From: Slackia equolifaciens
Lineage (GTDB): Bacteria > Actinomycetota > Coriobacteriia > Coriobacteriales > Eggerthellaceae
Reading direction: 5' to 3'
Assembly: GCF_003725995.1 (NCBI RefSeq)
Contig: NZ_QIBX01000011.1
Location: forward strand, 23,353-87,352
DNA length: 64,000 nt
The notes under the pieces were generated by a model. That model ran no database searches. It was not told where the DNA came from and worked only from the letters and a program-made list of their open reading frames with translations. The position numbers and the translations under genes are program-made. Positions within the stretch are counted from its first letter, which is position 1, and every line of letters starts with the position of its first letter. Below, piece by piece: positions 1 through 7,644 of the stretch.

Positions 1-1
1 C

Positions 2-1090
2 CAGCGCGAAGGCGGTATAGCTCGGCGCGATGCCACCGAGAGCCAACGCGAAGATGCCGCGACTCGACACGGCAACAACGAGACCCCGCATGAAGAAATG
101 GACTTGCGCGAGCACCCGTGCGATAGGCCTCTTCCTACGATATCGCGCATTTATGCCGGGTCATACTGCTGTGAGCGCTCATTTCTCAGCATTCCCGACA
201 AAGATGCCTCTGAGCTGGGGCTATTCTGCAGCACAAACGGCATCGCCCTCACGCTCGTCATGCCCTCGCCTCTCGAATCCATGCGCGAAGCCGTCTATCG
301 CAAAGCGCGACATCTCATACGCAGCCTGGGACAATCCCTTGACGAAATATGCGTGAACGACATCGGTACGCTCACGCGCGCCATTGGAACGCACGAAAAT
401 TGGGCGATTACACGAAATGCCACCGAGACAGAAAGCGCCCCGTCTCGAGGCGACGCACTCGCGGAGGCGGGCGCACTCGACGGCGCGTCGGCGAGCGACC
501 TGCCGCCCTCTCGACGCAACGCGCTCACGGAGTCGGGCGTGCCTGTCAAACTTGCGACATCCGCAGACATCCCAACGCGCACGCACCAAACCACGCCCCC
601 GACCATGCCTGAATTGGGCATCGTCGCTGGACGACTTTTCTTCAAGCAGCAACGCGACCCACGCACGCCGGAGGCCATCATGCCATCGCACATAAGCGCC
701 GCAAGCCTCGACCTCGAGCACGAGGTCGGCACGCTCTCCTGCATAGAAACCGACCTTGCCTTCACACGGCTCCATGTAGATGCCTCGATTCCCAAGAGCT
801 GCACGATAGCCCTTCACTACCCGTTCACCCTGGTCAGCCGTATGCGCGTATGCCAGTTCGCACATGATTCGAACCCCGCATCTCCCTTCACGGCGACCGC
901 TCCCTGTCACCTCGAATGCCGACACGCAATGATGGAGTACCGCACGCACGAAGGCGCTCGGTTCTACAAGGCAGGCAAAGCGATCATGGCGCCGGCCGGT
1001 GCATCGTTGCGTGATGCGATACGGGCGCTCCCCGCCGACCGCTCGATACGGATCGTTTGGCAGCCCAGCTTCGAGGAGGTCGCACGATGA
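2..1090 (+). CDS. U32-family-associated protein, 5' end cut by window edge
   Basis: The frame is open from base 2 with no stop, so the N-terminus lies outside the window; the first internal ATG is at 98. The visible part resembles the partner protein of U32 peptidase-like iron-sulfur enzymes (UbiV/YhbV style). It has a VNDIG-type segment, an RLFFKQQRDPR stretch matching the family's conserved RLxxKxxRDPR, and four late cysteines (VCQF, APCHLEC) in the region that binds a 4Fe-4S cluster in characterised relatives. A hydrophilic stretch of about 65 residues between the two conserved parts looks like an insertion. The stop overlaps the next start (ATGA), so the two are probably translated together. 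The family is fairly clear but the substrate is unknown. Confidence 0.6.
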   Translation, partial: QREGGIARRDATESQREDAATRHGNNETPHEEMDLREHPCDRPLPTISRIYAGSYCCERSFLSIPDKDASELGLFCSTNGIALTLVMPSPLESMREAVYRKARHLIRSLGQSLDEICVNDIGTLTRAIGTHENWAITRNATETESAPSRGDALAEAGALDGASASDLPPSRRNALTESGVPVKLATSADIPTRTHQTTPPTMPELGIVAGRLFFKQQRDPRTPEAIMPSHISAASLDLEHEVGTLSCIETDLAFTRLHVDASIPKSCTIALHYPFTLVSRMRVCQFAHDSNPASPFTATAPCHLECRHAMMEYRTHEGARFYKAGKAIMAPAGASLRDAIRALPADRSIRIVWQPSFEEVAR

Positions 1091-2259
1091 AAATTCTCGC
1101 ACCGCTCGCTTCGCTCGAGCCTGGCGCAATCGAAGCACGCTATCAAGCAGGCGCCCGAGAGCTCTACTTTGGGCTTGCCAGCGCTGCTTGGACACGCCGA
1201 TTCGGCCCCTATTGCAACCTCAATCGCATGTCCGACTTCGGATCGCGAGCGAATACCATCGACGAGAAGCAGGCCGCAGATGCGACGCGCAGCATCCACG
1301 CGGCACAATGCTCAGCGTTTGTCACGCTCAACGCCGGGCTTTACGAAGCCGAACAGCTGACATACCTGAGAAAGCTGTGCCAAACCCTGGCAGAAGGCAA
1401 AGCATGCGCCGGCACCGCAGACGGCATGACGGGCGGCGCACAAGGCGATACGCAGCGCGAGAACGCTCGCATGACGAACGTCGCAGGAGACGGCGCGAAT
1501 CGCAAAGACGCTGCCGCGACAAGCGAAGCGAGCGCGATCAAAGCGGAGCGGAGCAATGGCGATGCCGCCGTCAGCCACAAACGAAGAGGCACGAATGCGC
1601 CCGACGGCGTAATCGTATCGACGCGCGCCCTGGGGCGCATCGTGGCCGAAGCGGGCCTCTCCCCCGTTGCAAGCACCATGCTCGATGCCTGCAACGCAGA
1701 TGTGGTCCGAACACTGCGCGATGCGGGGTTCAAGCGTATTATCGTGCCTCGCGAGATGTCGCTCGACGAAATCGGCATGCTCACGGCCGCGTTCCCCGAC
1801 GTGGAGTTCGAGGCGTTCCTGATGCGCGACGGCTGCATGTTCAGCGATTCGCACTGCTTCACCCGTCACCTGCCGGGCCATGGGGCGCTTTGCGGCACGC
1901 TGCGCATGAGCGAGCGTCGTTTCGTGAGAGCGAAAGACGCACAGGGGTTCGCAGACGTCCACAACAGCGAGCTTACCGACGAACTCTACCGCAGCTTCCA
2001 TATGAAACGCGCCTGCGGGCTTTGCGCGATCTACCGTCTCCTTCATATGGGCATAGCGGCGGTGAAGATCGTAGGACGCGCCGACAACGAGCAGGAGCTC
2101 CTGGACGATATCGCGCTCGTGCAGCGTAACCTCGACATCGCGCAAACGGCCCCAAGCGAGCAGGCGTATCTGAACGCAATGGAATTCCCGCCCGATCGCG
2201 CCGCCACATGCAAGCTGGGGCTTAACTGCTACTACCCCGAGGTTCGCTTTCCTCTCTAG
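1087..2259 (+). CDS. U32 family peptidase-like iron-sulfur protein
   Basis: The start at 1087 has a strong GAGGAGG site and overlaps the upstream stop by four bases. The N-terminus (MKILAPLASLEPG, then RELYFG) is typical of U32 proteins. The C-terminal half carries the Cys-rich signature (DGCMFSDSHCF, GALCG, RACGLCAIYRL) that holds a 4Fe-4S cluster in UbiU and related hydroxylases. Known family members act in ubiquinone, tRNA or rRNA hydroxylation, or as collagenase-like peptidases; the role here is not determined. Residues about 105-160 are a hydrophilic, Ala/Gly/Asp/Arg-rich stretch that breaks the conserved fold and looks inserted. A hairpin terminator follows at 2289. With the upstream gene it probably forms a heterodimer, as UbiU and UbiV do. 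Confidence 0.75.
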   Translation: MKILAPLASLEPGAIEARYQAGARELYFGLASAAWTRRFGPYCNLNRMSDFGSRANTIDEKQAADATRSIHAAQCSAFVTLNAGLYEAEQLTYLRKLCQTLAEGKACAGTADGMTGGAQGDTQRENARMTNVAGDGANRKDAAATSEASAIKAERSNGDAAVSHKRRGTNAPDGVIVSTRALGRIVAEAGLSPVASTMLDACNADVVRTLRDAGFKRIIVPREMSLDEIGMLTAAFPDVEFEAFLMRDGCMFSDSHCFTRHLPGHGALCGTLRMSERRFVRAKDAQGFADVHNSELTDELYRSFHMKRACGLCAIYRLLHMGIAAVKIVGRADNEQELLDDIALVQRNLDIAQTAPSEQAYLNAMEFPPDRAATCKLGLNCYYPEVRFPL

Positions 2260-2288
2260 GCCGCGCGCCGAACACGATACGAGAAACG

Positions 2289-2328
2289 CAAAGCGGCCCG
2301 GCAATCACCGGGCCGCTTTCGGCTTTCT
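2289..2328 (+). terminator. Rho-independent terminator after the U32 pair
   Basis: A 12-bp GC-rich stem (AAAGCGGCCCGG with its complement, loop CAATCA) is followed by TTTCGGCTTTCTT. It lies 30 bases after the U32 stop. Confidence 0.75.
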
Positions 2329-2355
2329 TGATGGCACCCACCGAAGTGTGGATGA

Positions 2356-2496
2356 AAAAGACGGCGGTTTGCTGCAGTTTTCGTGCGCCTCCTAAAGTAG
2401 CCCAATCGGCGCGAGGTCGTGACCTGGGGAAACGCGAAGTCGAACGGCGGTGTACTCGGGGCATTCCTCGAAAACTGCAGCAAACCGCCGTCTTTT
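2356..2496. repeat. Long-armed palindromic element 1
   Basis: A perfect 28-bp inverted repeat (2356-2383 and 2469-2496) encloses an 85-base loop. The arms contain TTTGCTGCAGTTTTC. The loop carries GTGACCTGGGG at 2419-2429. Loop and arms align with the element at 50359-50497, so this is a dispersed family and not a simple terminator. Confidence 0.85.
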
Positions 2497-2576
2497 ACTC
2501 GCAGCACCTCTAATCCGAGCTAAACACGCCGAAAATACCTTCGAATGCGCGAACCAGCCGTTTCGAAGAGCTTGTG

Positions 2577-3260
2577 CTAAGCGCGCGGAAAGAACCTCTC
2601 ATCATAGCGAGCGAGCCGCCCCTGATACGCTTCGCGCGACATCGAGCACAGCACCAGATCCCAATATTTTCCTTCGTAGTACCGGTACTCAGGCAAGCGG
2701 GCTTCTTCGACGAAGCCCGCTTTCATATTGCCCTGAAGGCTTGCGGTGTTGAACCCATACACGGCGGAATACACCTTGCGCAGCGGATACGAGCGAAACA
2801 GCAGACCGATGAAATGAGCGGCCGCCAACGCACCCGCACCCGTCGAACGATAGCCGTGCGCAATATGCACGCAGATGCGGCAGTGCCCGTCATCGGGCCG
2901 GTAGTCGTAGGCATATACAAACCCCACCGGTTTACCCGTATCGGACGCATGCACCACATAAAACTCCAGGTAGTTGCCGCGACACTGACTCAAGAGCCAC
3001 GCTTCAAAATCCACTTCGGTATTTATATGCACATTGGGAAGAATCAGGTACCGATTGCTCGGATCCATCATCTCGCGATAGAGCCACGGTGCATGCCGCT
3101 GTATGCACAGCTTCTCGAACACGAGCGGCGTGTGGCTTCGCGCGCGGGTGCTCCCGCTCTTCGCAGCCCTCTGCCCCGTGTCTTTCGCCTCAATGCCCCC
3201 GTCGGGCATCGGCATACGTGCGCCGATGCCCTTCGTGCCATTATCCGGCGAAGCGTTCAT
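2577..3260 (-). CDS. GNAT-family acyltransferase, possible RiPP tailoring enzyme
   Basis: The start is set at 3260 because AAAAGGAG sits 8 bases upstream; longer versions lack a ribosome site and run into the preceding gene. This gives 227 residues. The central part matches a GNAT fold: a PVGFVYAYDY strand, HGYRSTGAGALAAAHF in place of the acetyl-CoA loop, and FNTASLQGNMKAGFVEEARLPEY, the typical alpha4-beta6 region with Asn, Ser and Gly-Phe. It overlaps the radical SAM stop by 20 bases, so it is the third gene of a peptide/radical SAM/GNAT operon. GNATs N-acylate amines and a few modify RiPPs, so the repeat peptide is a plausible substrate. That link is inferred from position only. Confidence 0.7.
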   Translation of the reverse strand: MNASPDNGTKGIGARMPMPDGGIEAKDTGQRAAKSGSTRARSHTPLVFEKLCIQRHAPWLYREMMDPSNRYLILPNVHINTEVDFEAWLLSQCRGNYLEFYVVHASDTGKPVGFVYAYDYRPDDGHCRICVHIAHGYRSTGAGALAAAHFIGLLFRSYPLRKVYSAVYGFNTASLQGNMKAGFVEEARLPEYRYYEGKYWDLVLCSMSREAYQGRLARYDERFFPRA

Positions 3261-4287
3261 GCGCGTACTCCTTTTCCCTTCGATTGAGTTCGAGCACGTC
3301 ATGAATCTTGTATGCCAGGCACCCGCCCGTGCACACGCCGCGCTCGCCCAACCCGCAATCCACACAGGCTGCCGAATGGCTCAATCGGGCGGCAACGGCG
3401 TCAATATTGACCAGGTAGTAATGCTCGAGCTGTTCGATGTTCTCGAAATCCTCTACGCGCACCTTCGTGCAGTCCGACAGGCCAAAGCAGCGAACAGCCG
3501 TCAAATCGGGCATGATGTCGATTACGGGACGGCAATGAACCGCGCGCGATTCCAGCGCCGAGGCGGGCAGATCGCGCTCGGGCCTCCCGGTGCGATACGC
3601 CTCGAACTGCGCCAGATCGGCATCATCGATCAGGCAGCTAGGCAGCTTGTTGCAATCGTAATAGGGCGTGATGCCGCGCGCCAGCAGGTCTTTGTAGAAC
3701 ACGAGAAGCGCCGGCTTGAACGTGGCGAAATAGTCGAGAGGGCTGCATTCTCGCAGTGCCTCCTGGTTGGGCACCGTGATGGAAAACCGCAGGCGTTTAA
3801 AGCCGTAGCGTTCGAGCAGCTCGATGATAAAGCCGTAGTCGAACTCCGGGGAATCGATGTTGAACCCCAGCGTTACGCGGTCGCCCATATGGCGTTCCCG
3901 AATCGCCGCATCGAGAGATTCCACCATGCGCGCATATAGAGCCTGACCCATGCGGTCGGGATGGTTGCAGTTCACCAGCAGGTGAAACTTGGGATGCGCA
4001 AGCTCGTTGAGGTAGCGCCCCACGAGCACGCCGTTCGTATACACCGTGACGCCTTTGATGCGCGCGTCGCCGATGATGTCACACAGAATGTCGCGGAACC
4101 GCGAGTGCGTTGTGGGCTCGCCGCCGATGAGGCCGAACGAGTTTCTCCGACCGCCGTCCAGTATGAAATCGACGACTTTGCGGTATGCCTCGGAATCGAT
4201 TTCGGTGAACGACTCGTTCACGAACTCGTTTGCGAAGCAATAGGGGCAGTGCAGGTTGCACCTGTCGGTTAAGAAGATATTCGCCAT
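3241..4287 (-). CDS. Radical SAM/SPASM peptide maturase-like enzyme
   Basis: The 348-residue protein opens with CNLHCPYC (Cys10, 14 and 17), the CxxxCxxC site for the SAM-cleaving 4Fe-4S cluster, followed by the GGEPTTH motif. The C-terminus has a SPASM-type auxiliary cluster region: CRPV, VRCFGLSDC, then CVDCGLGERGVCTGGC (CxxCx5CxxxC). SPASM radical SAM enzymes modify ribosomal peptides or act as anaerobic sulfatase activators. It starts 20 bases after the repeat peptide gene ends, without a good ribosome site, which suggests coupled translation. The neighbouring peptide contains no Cys, so thioether (sactipeptide) chemistry is unlikely. A Tyr- or backbone-directed crosslink is more consistent, but this is inference. 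Confidence 0.85.
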   Translation of the reverse strand: MANIFLTDRCNLHCPYCFANEFVNESFTEIDSEAYRKVVDFILDGGRRNSFGLIGGEPTTHSRFRDILCDIIGDARIKGVTVYTNGVLVGRYLNELAHPKFHLLVNCNHPDRMGQALYARMVESLDAAIRERHMGDRVTLGFNIDSPEFDYGFIIELLERYGFKRLRFSITVPNQEALRECSPLDYFATFKPALLVFYKDLLARGITPYYDCNKLPSCLIDDADLAQFEAYRTGRPERDLPASALESRAVHCRPVIDIMPDLTAVRCFGLSDCTKVRVEDFENIEQLEHYYLVNIDAVAARLSHSAACVDCGLGERGVCTGGCLAYKIHDVLELNRREKEYAHERFAG

Positions 4288-4307
4288 GATGTCACGCCGC
4301 CGTCGGT

Positions 4308-4589
4308 CTACTTACCGCCCGATGACCCAGAAGAATAGTAGCCACCGTAGCTATCCGGGCTGCTGTAACCGGTGTTCGAGTTATAGTAGCCACCGTAACT
4401 ATCCGGGCTGCTGTAGCCGGTGTTCGAGTTGTAGTAGCCGCCGTAGCTGTAGTCGTGGCTCGTATACCCCGTGTTCTCGTTGTAATACCCGCCGTAGCTG
4501 TAATCCGGGCTCGTATAGCCCGTATCGCTGCTGTAATATCCTCCGTAGCTGTCGGGGCTGCTATAGCTGCCGGAGCTGTCGCCACTCAT
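4308..4589 (-). CDS. Tyr/Gly/Ser tandem-repeat peptide, candidate RiPP precursor
   Basis: The start at 4589 follows AGAGGAG by 8 bases and gives 93 residues. After a short MSGDSSGS head the protein is five near-identical units of 16-17 residues. The consensus is Y[ST]S[PH]D(Y)SYGGYY[NS]xxTG, ending SSGSSGGK. It has no Cys, no signal peptide, no hydrophobic segment and almost no leader. The repetition is at DNA level too, so unit number may vary by recombination. It is first in an operon with a radical SAM/SPASM enzyme and a GNAT, the usual context of a multi-core RiPP precursor. The alternative is a structural low-complexity protein modified on tyrosine. I do not recognise the family. Confidence 0.75.
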   Translation of the reverse strand: MSGDSSGSYSSPDSYGGYYSSDTGYTSPDYSYGGYYNENTGYTSHDYSYGGYYNSNTGYSSPDSYGGYYNSNTGYSSPDSYGGYYSSGSSGGK

Positions 4590-4840
4590 ACGCATCTCCT
4601 CTCTTTGCCTCGCACGCTTCGCCGCGCTTAGCATCATCGGGTGAAGCTATGCATTGACGTATCGAAACCCCAAGGTGCCCGCGAAGCATGCGCATGCGGG
4701 CGTTGTGGTTTCATATGTGCGTTATACCACATCTCTGTTTCGCCAGGAATAACTACGCGGTTTTGCGCAAATCGAAGTCAAGTCGATCGGACACAGGATA
4801 CAAACGCGGCCGCACACATCCACCGGTACAAACGCAGAGC
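4590..4840 (-). promoter_or_regulatory. Leader region of the repeat-peptide operon
   Basis: About 250 bases upstream of the peptide contain a possible -10 box (TATAAC, near 4731-4736 on the minus strand) with no convincing -35. A GC-rich palindrome around GCATGCGCATGC lies in the presumed leader. No gene is seen here. Confidence 0.3.
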
Positions 4841-4903
4841 GCCCCGCTCGACCATCTCGAACGGGGCGCACCATGTCGACGCATCGCAAGAAGGCTTCAG
4901 CCT

Positions 4904-5089
4904 CTATTTGGCCTGCAGTTCCTCTACGTGCTCGGCCAGCGCATCGATTTTCTTCTCGGTGGTTTTGAGCTTAGTGAGGATGAAAGCGACATACACGAGC
5001 AGGATCAAGAACAGCAGCGCATAAGCGGCAATCACGAACGGGGCGGCGGTGAGCACCGTCGAATAGATTTCAGCAAGAATGGGATCCAT
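4904..5089 (-). CDS. ccmD: CcmD-like small membrane protein
   Basis: This 61-residue protein has one membrane helix (about residues 14-38, Ala/Leu/Ile-rich) followed by a charged coiled segment (KLKTTEKKIDALAEHVEELQ). That is the architecture of CcmD, which helps release holo-CcmE from the CcmABC complex. It begins 3 bases after the ccmC stop and shares its transcript. The assignment is by size, topology and position, because CcmD sequences are poorly conserved. Confidence 0.65.
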   Translation of the reverse strand: MDPILAEIYSTVLTAAPFVIAAYALLFLILLVYVAFILTKLKTTEKKIDALAEHVEELQAK

Positions 5090-5092
5090 AGG

Positions 5093-5857
5093 TTAGTCCT
5101 CCAATGCGTCCTGAATGCGGGCGAGTTTGTCTTCCATGACCTGCGCGCGCAAACGCAGGCGATACAGTGCAAAAGCGATGCACAAAAAGCCGAACAGAGA
5201 AATCAAGAGCGGCAGCAGCATATCGGGCGAAAGCCCCGAATCGGTGCGGAACACCACCGGGTGCACGCTGGACGGAATCAGGCGCGTGACCATGAAGCAG
5301 ATGGGCACGTCGATGAAGATCAAAATGCCGAACACGCTCGCATAGGTGGCGCGGCGCTCGGGATCGGCCAGCGCATTGCGCAGAATGAAATACGCGATCA
5401 CCAGTAGCATCAGAATGAAGTAGGTGGTCAAACGCGGTTCCCACGTCCACCACACGCCCCACTCATAGCGGGTCCACATCTCGCCGGTGACCATGGTGCA
5501 CAGGATGAACACCAAGCCGATCTCCATGGCGATGCGGGCGCGCGTATCGAAGCACGAGCGCTTGGTCATGAGGAACCTGATGGCATAGTACGCGGCGAAG
5601 GCGATGGCCACGAAGCTCACCAACGCCACCGGCATATGCCAGTAGAAGATTTTCTGGGACAGCAACAGCTTGTTGCCCACCACCACGCCATTGATGACAG
5701 CGGGCTCGCTTACCTCCGCGCCGTTCACCAAGCCGGCGACGGTGAAGTTGAGCACGAAGCCCGCCACCGCGAGCAGCGCGCCCACGATGAGCACCGCAGG
5801 CGCCGCCTTGTCCAGCACGCCGCCAACTACGGGCTCTTTGACCGGTTTATCAGCCAT
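5093..5857 (-). CDS. ccmC: Haem exporter/handling protein CcmC
   Basis: The 254-residue protein has six predicted membrane helices and the haem-handling WWD signature (WGVWWTWEPRLTT). Conserved histidines flank it (YWHMP before, SSVHPVV after). CcmC loads haem onto CcmE at the outer face of the membrane. The start is supported by GGAAAGGAACG upstream. A gap of 258 bases separates it from ccmB and contains its own -10 (TATAAT at 5893-5898), so ccmCD may be transcribed separately from ccmEFAB. Confidence 0.93.
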   Translation of the reverse strand: MADKPVKEPVVGGVLDKAAPAVLIVGALLAVAGFVLNFTVAGLVNGAEVSEPAVINGVVVGNKLLLSQKIFYWHMPVALVSFVAIAFAAYYAIRFLMTKRSCFDTRARIAMEIGLVFILCTMVTGEMWTRYEWGVWWTWEPRLTTYFILMLLVIAYFILRNALADPERRATYASVFGILIFIDVPICFMVTRLIPSSVHPVVFRTDSGLSPDMLLPLLISLFGFLCIAFALYRLRLRAQVMEDKLARIQDALED

Positions 5858-5892
5858 AGTGCGCGTTCCTTTCCTTTCTCGTATGTAAGCCT

Positions 5893-5898
5893 ATTATA
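5893..5898 (-). promoter_or_regulatory. Candidate -10 box for ccmCD
   Basis: A perfect TATAAT on the minus strand lies 36 bases upstream of the ccmC ATG within a 258-base gap. The matching -35 (CTGCAA, 16-base spacer) is weak. Confidence 0.4.
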
Positions 5899-6115
5899 AC
5901 TTCTCTCTTAAAACTTGCAGATTCGATAGGAGCAGCGAGCAAACGCCTCTTGCCGCCCCCCTCCGGATTAATCCGACGGGCGCAGAGAGCGTGCCTGATG
6001 CAGCACTGTCCCGCGGCCCAGCTCAGGCTGCTCCGGCAAACGCAAGAAGCACGCTTCGCGCAAGACCAGGCCTGGGCCCAAAATGGAGCCGACGTTCGTG
6101 TGGCGTCGTCTTGCC

Positions 6116-6832
6116 TCATGCGCTAATCACGAAGTCGTACAGCACCCATGAAACAAGAATCATCACCACGTCATACGCCCCCGCCATGGCAAGAGAGGTA
6201 GCGAATGTGTTCATCCAGCCCTCCGGCGCGCACATCGCGCACGTGGTTGCCGCCACGCACGACCACAGAAGCGGGAACAGCAGCGGAATGAACATCACCG
6301 CCAGCATCACGTCTTTTCCACGCGTGTTGATGGTGATGGTCGAGAGCATGGTGCCCACACCCGCGATGCCGATCGTGCCCACCGCAAGCGGGATGAGCAT
6401 CATCGGCCACGAAGGAGCCGCGCCTACCTGCCCCAGGAAAAAGAAGAAGAACAGGGGCACGCACACCACTTCCACCACCACAAGGAACAGCAGATTAGCC
6501 GTGGCCTTGGCCAAGAAGATGACCGAGCGATCCATGGGCACAAGCAGCATACCCTCCAGACAGCCCTGCTCCTTCTCATGCGAGAACGAACGGTTGAGGC
6601 CCAGCAGGCTCGTGAACAGGATGACCGCCCACAGAAGACCCCCCGCCATCTGCTGGATGTCGAGCTCGGTTCCCGCCTGGGCAAGAGCGGCGCCGTACAC
6701 CACCAGAACGAGCAGCGCATAGAGGCCCATCGAGGTGATCATGTCCTTGGTGTGCAGCTCTTGGGAAAGGTCCTTTTTGAGGAGCGCGACGTAATGCGCC
6801 CAGGTGGAGGGCTTTTTGCACTCTACGGCCAT
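6116..6832 (-). CDS. ccmB: Haem ABC exporter permease CcmB
   Basis: The 238-residue membrane protein matches CcmB: an N-terminal amphipathic YVALLKKDLSQELHTKDM segment, six hydrophobic segments, and the family's LGLNRSFSHEKEQGCLEGMLLVPMDRSVIFLAK region after helix 2. With CcmA and CcmC it forms the transporter complex whose ATP hydrolysis releases holo-CcmE. Its start overlaps the ccmA stop by one base (TAATG). The C-terminus ends in the usual short hydrophobic segment. Confidence 0.92.
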   Translation of the reverse strand: MAVECKKPSTWAHYVALLKKDLSQELHTKDMITSMGLYALLVLVVYGAALAQAGTELDIQQMAGGLLWAVILFTSLLGLNRSFSHEKEQGCLEGMLLVPMDRSVIFLAKATANLLFLVVVEVVCVPLFFFFFLGQVGAAPSWPMMLIPLAVGTIGIAGVGTMLSTITINTRGKDVMLAVMFIPLLFPLLWSCVAATTCAMCAPEGWMNTFATSLAMAGAYDVVMILVSWVLYDFVISA

Positions 6833-7557
6833 TACGCCACCCCCATTCCAACGGTCTGACGGTAAAGGTTGCGAAACTCCTCGAAATCGAGCTCCTCCTT
6901 AGGCGCGAACGTCACCACGCGACCGCGCGCCAGCACGAGCGCATGAGTGCAGGTGTCGAAGCCCTTTTGCAAATCGTGGCTCACCATGACAAAGGTGCGG
7001 CCTTCGCGCAGCCCCCCTATGAGCTCGTCGAAAATCTCGACCGCATGGGGGTCGAGGCCCGCATATGGCTCGTCGAGAAACACCACCTGGGGATCGTTCA
7101 TGAGGGCGCGCGCAATGGACAGGCGCTGCGTCATGCCGCGCGAAAACGTGCGCACAAGGTCGAATCGGCGATGGTCGAGCTCCACCGAACGCAGCAGCTC
7201 GCGCACGCGCTCCTCGGGGTTGACCACGCCGTAGAGCCGCGCCACGAACATGAGGTTCTCCATGGCGGTAAGATCGGGATAGAGCATGGAGTTGTGCGAG
7301 ATGAGGCCGATGTGGCCGCGTACCTGGTCAGGCTCCTCTTTGGCGTCGATTCCCATCACGCGCACCGAACCCTGCGTGGGGCGCGAGAGCGTAGAGAGAA
7401 TGCGCAAAAGCGTGGTTTTGCCTGCGCCGTTGGGCCCGAAGATGGAGAGAAAAGCCCCCTCCGGCAAGTCAAACGTCACCCTGTCAAGCGCCTTGCGGTC
7501 GCCAAACACCTTGGTGAGCTTTTTTATTTCAAGCGCGTTGGTCAATCGCGTCACCAT
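6832..7557 (-). CDS. ccmA: Haem exporter ATP-binding protein CcmA
   Basis: A 241-residue ABC ATPase. The Walker A (GPNGAGKTTLL, about residue 40), Q-loop, signature (FSRGMTQRLSIARAL), Walker B (VVFLDEP) and switch His (VSHD) are all intact. It powers the CcmAB complex in cytochrome c maturation. It lies between ccmF and ccmB on the same strand, 87 bases after ccmF. The neighbours, more than the sequence alone, fix it as CcmA. Confidence 0.9.
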   Translation of the reverse strand: MVTRLTNALEIKKLTKVFGDRKALDRVTFDLPEGAFLSIFGPNGAGKTTLLRILSTLSRPTQGSVRVMGIDAKEEPDQVRGHIGLISHNSMLYPDLTAMENLMFVARLYGVVNPEERVRELLRSVELDHRRFDLVRTFSRGMTQRLSIARALMNDPQVVFLDEPYAGLDPHAVEIFDELIGGLREGRTFVMVSHDLQKGFDTCTHALVLARGRVVTFAPKEELDFEEFRNLYRQTVGMGVA

Positions 7558-7644
7558 CCCCTACGTATGCGAAAGCGAGGCGCAAGCCCAACGACTCGCG
7601 CCCCGCCGAATGTGGGCAACGCCCATCCGCCGCCCACAGATATG

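Noticed and set aside
221..1195. A 324-codon minus-strand open frame opposite the first U32 gene
   Set aside because: It is the mirror of a real coding strand in GC-rich DNA. The plus frame has U32 motifs and a ribosome-site-linked partner; the minus frame is Arg-rich with no domain.
2469..2496. Palindromic element 1 as a plain terminator of the U32 operon
   Set aside because: A good terminator already lies at 2289. The element has an 85-base loop and a homologue at 50 kb, which a terminator would not explain.
4308..4589. Sactipeptide or ranthipeptide precursor
   Set aside because: The repeat peptide contains no cysteine, so thioether crosslinks are not possible.
4256..4657. Plus-strand Ser/Cys/Arg-rich frame opposite the repeat peptide
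   Set aside because: The minus frame has a good ribosome site and operon context. The plus frame is only the antisense reading of the DNA repeats.
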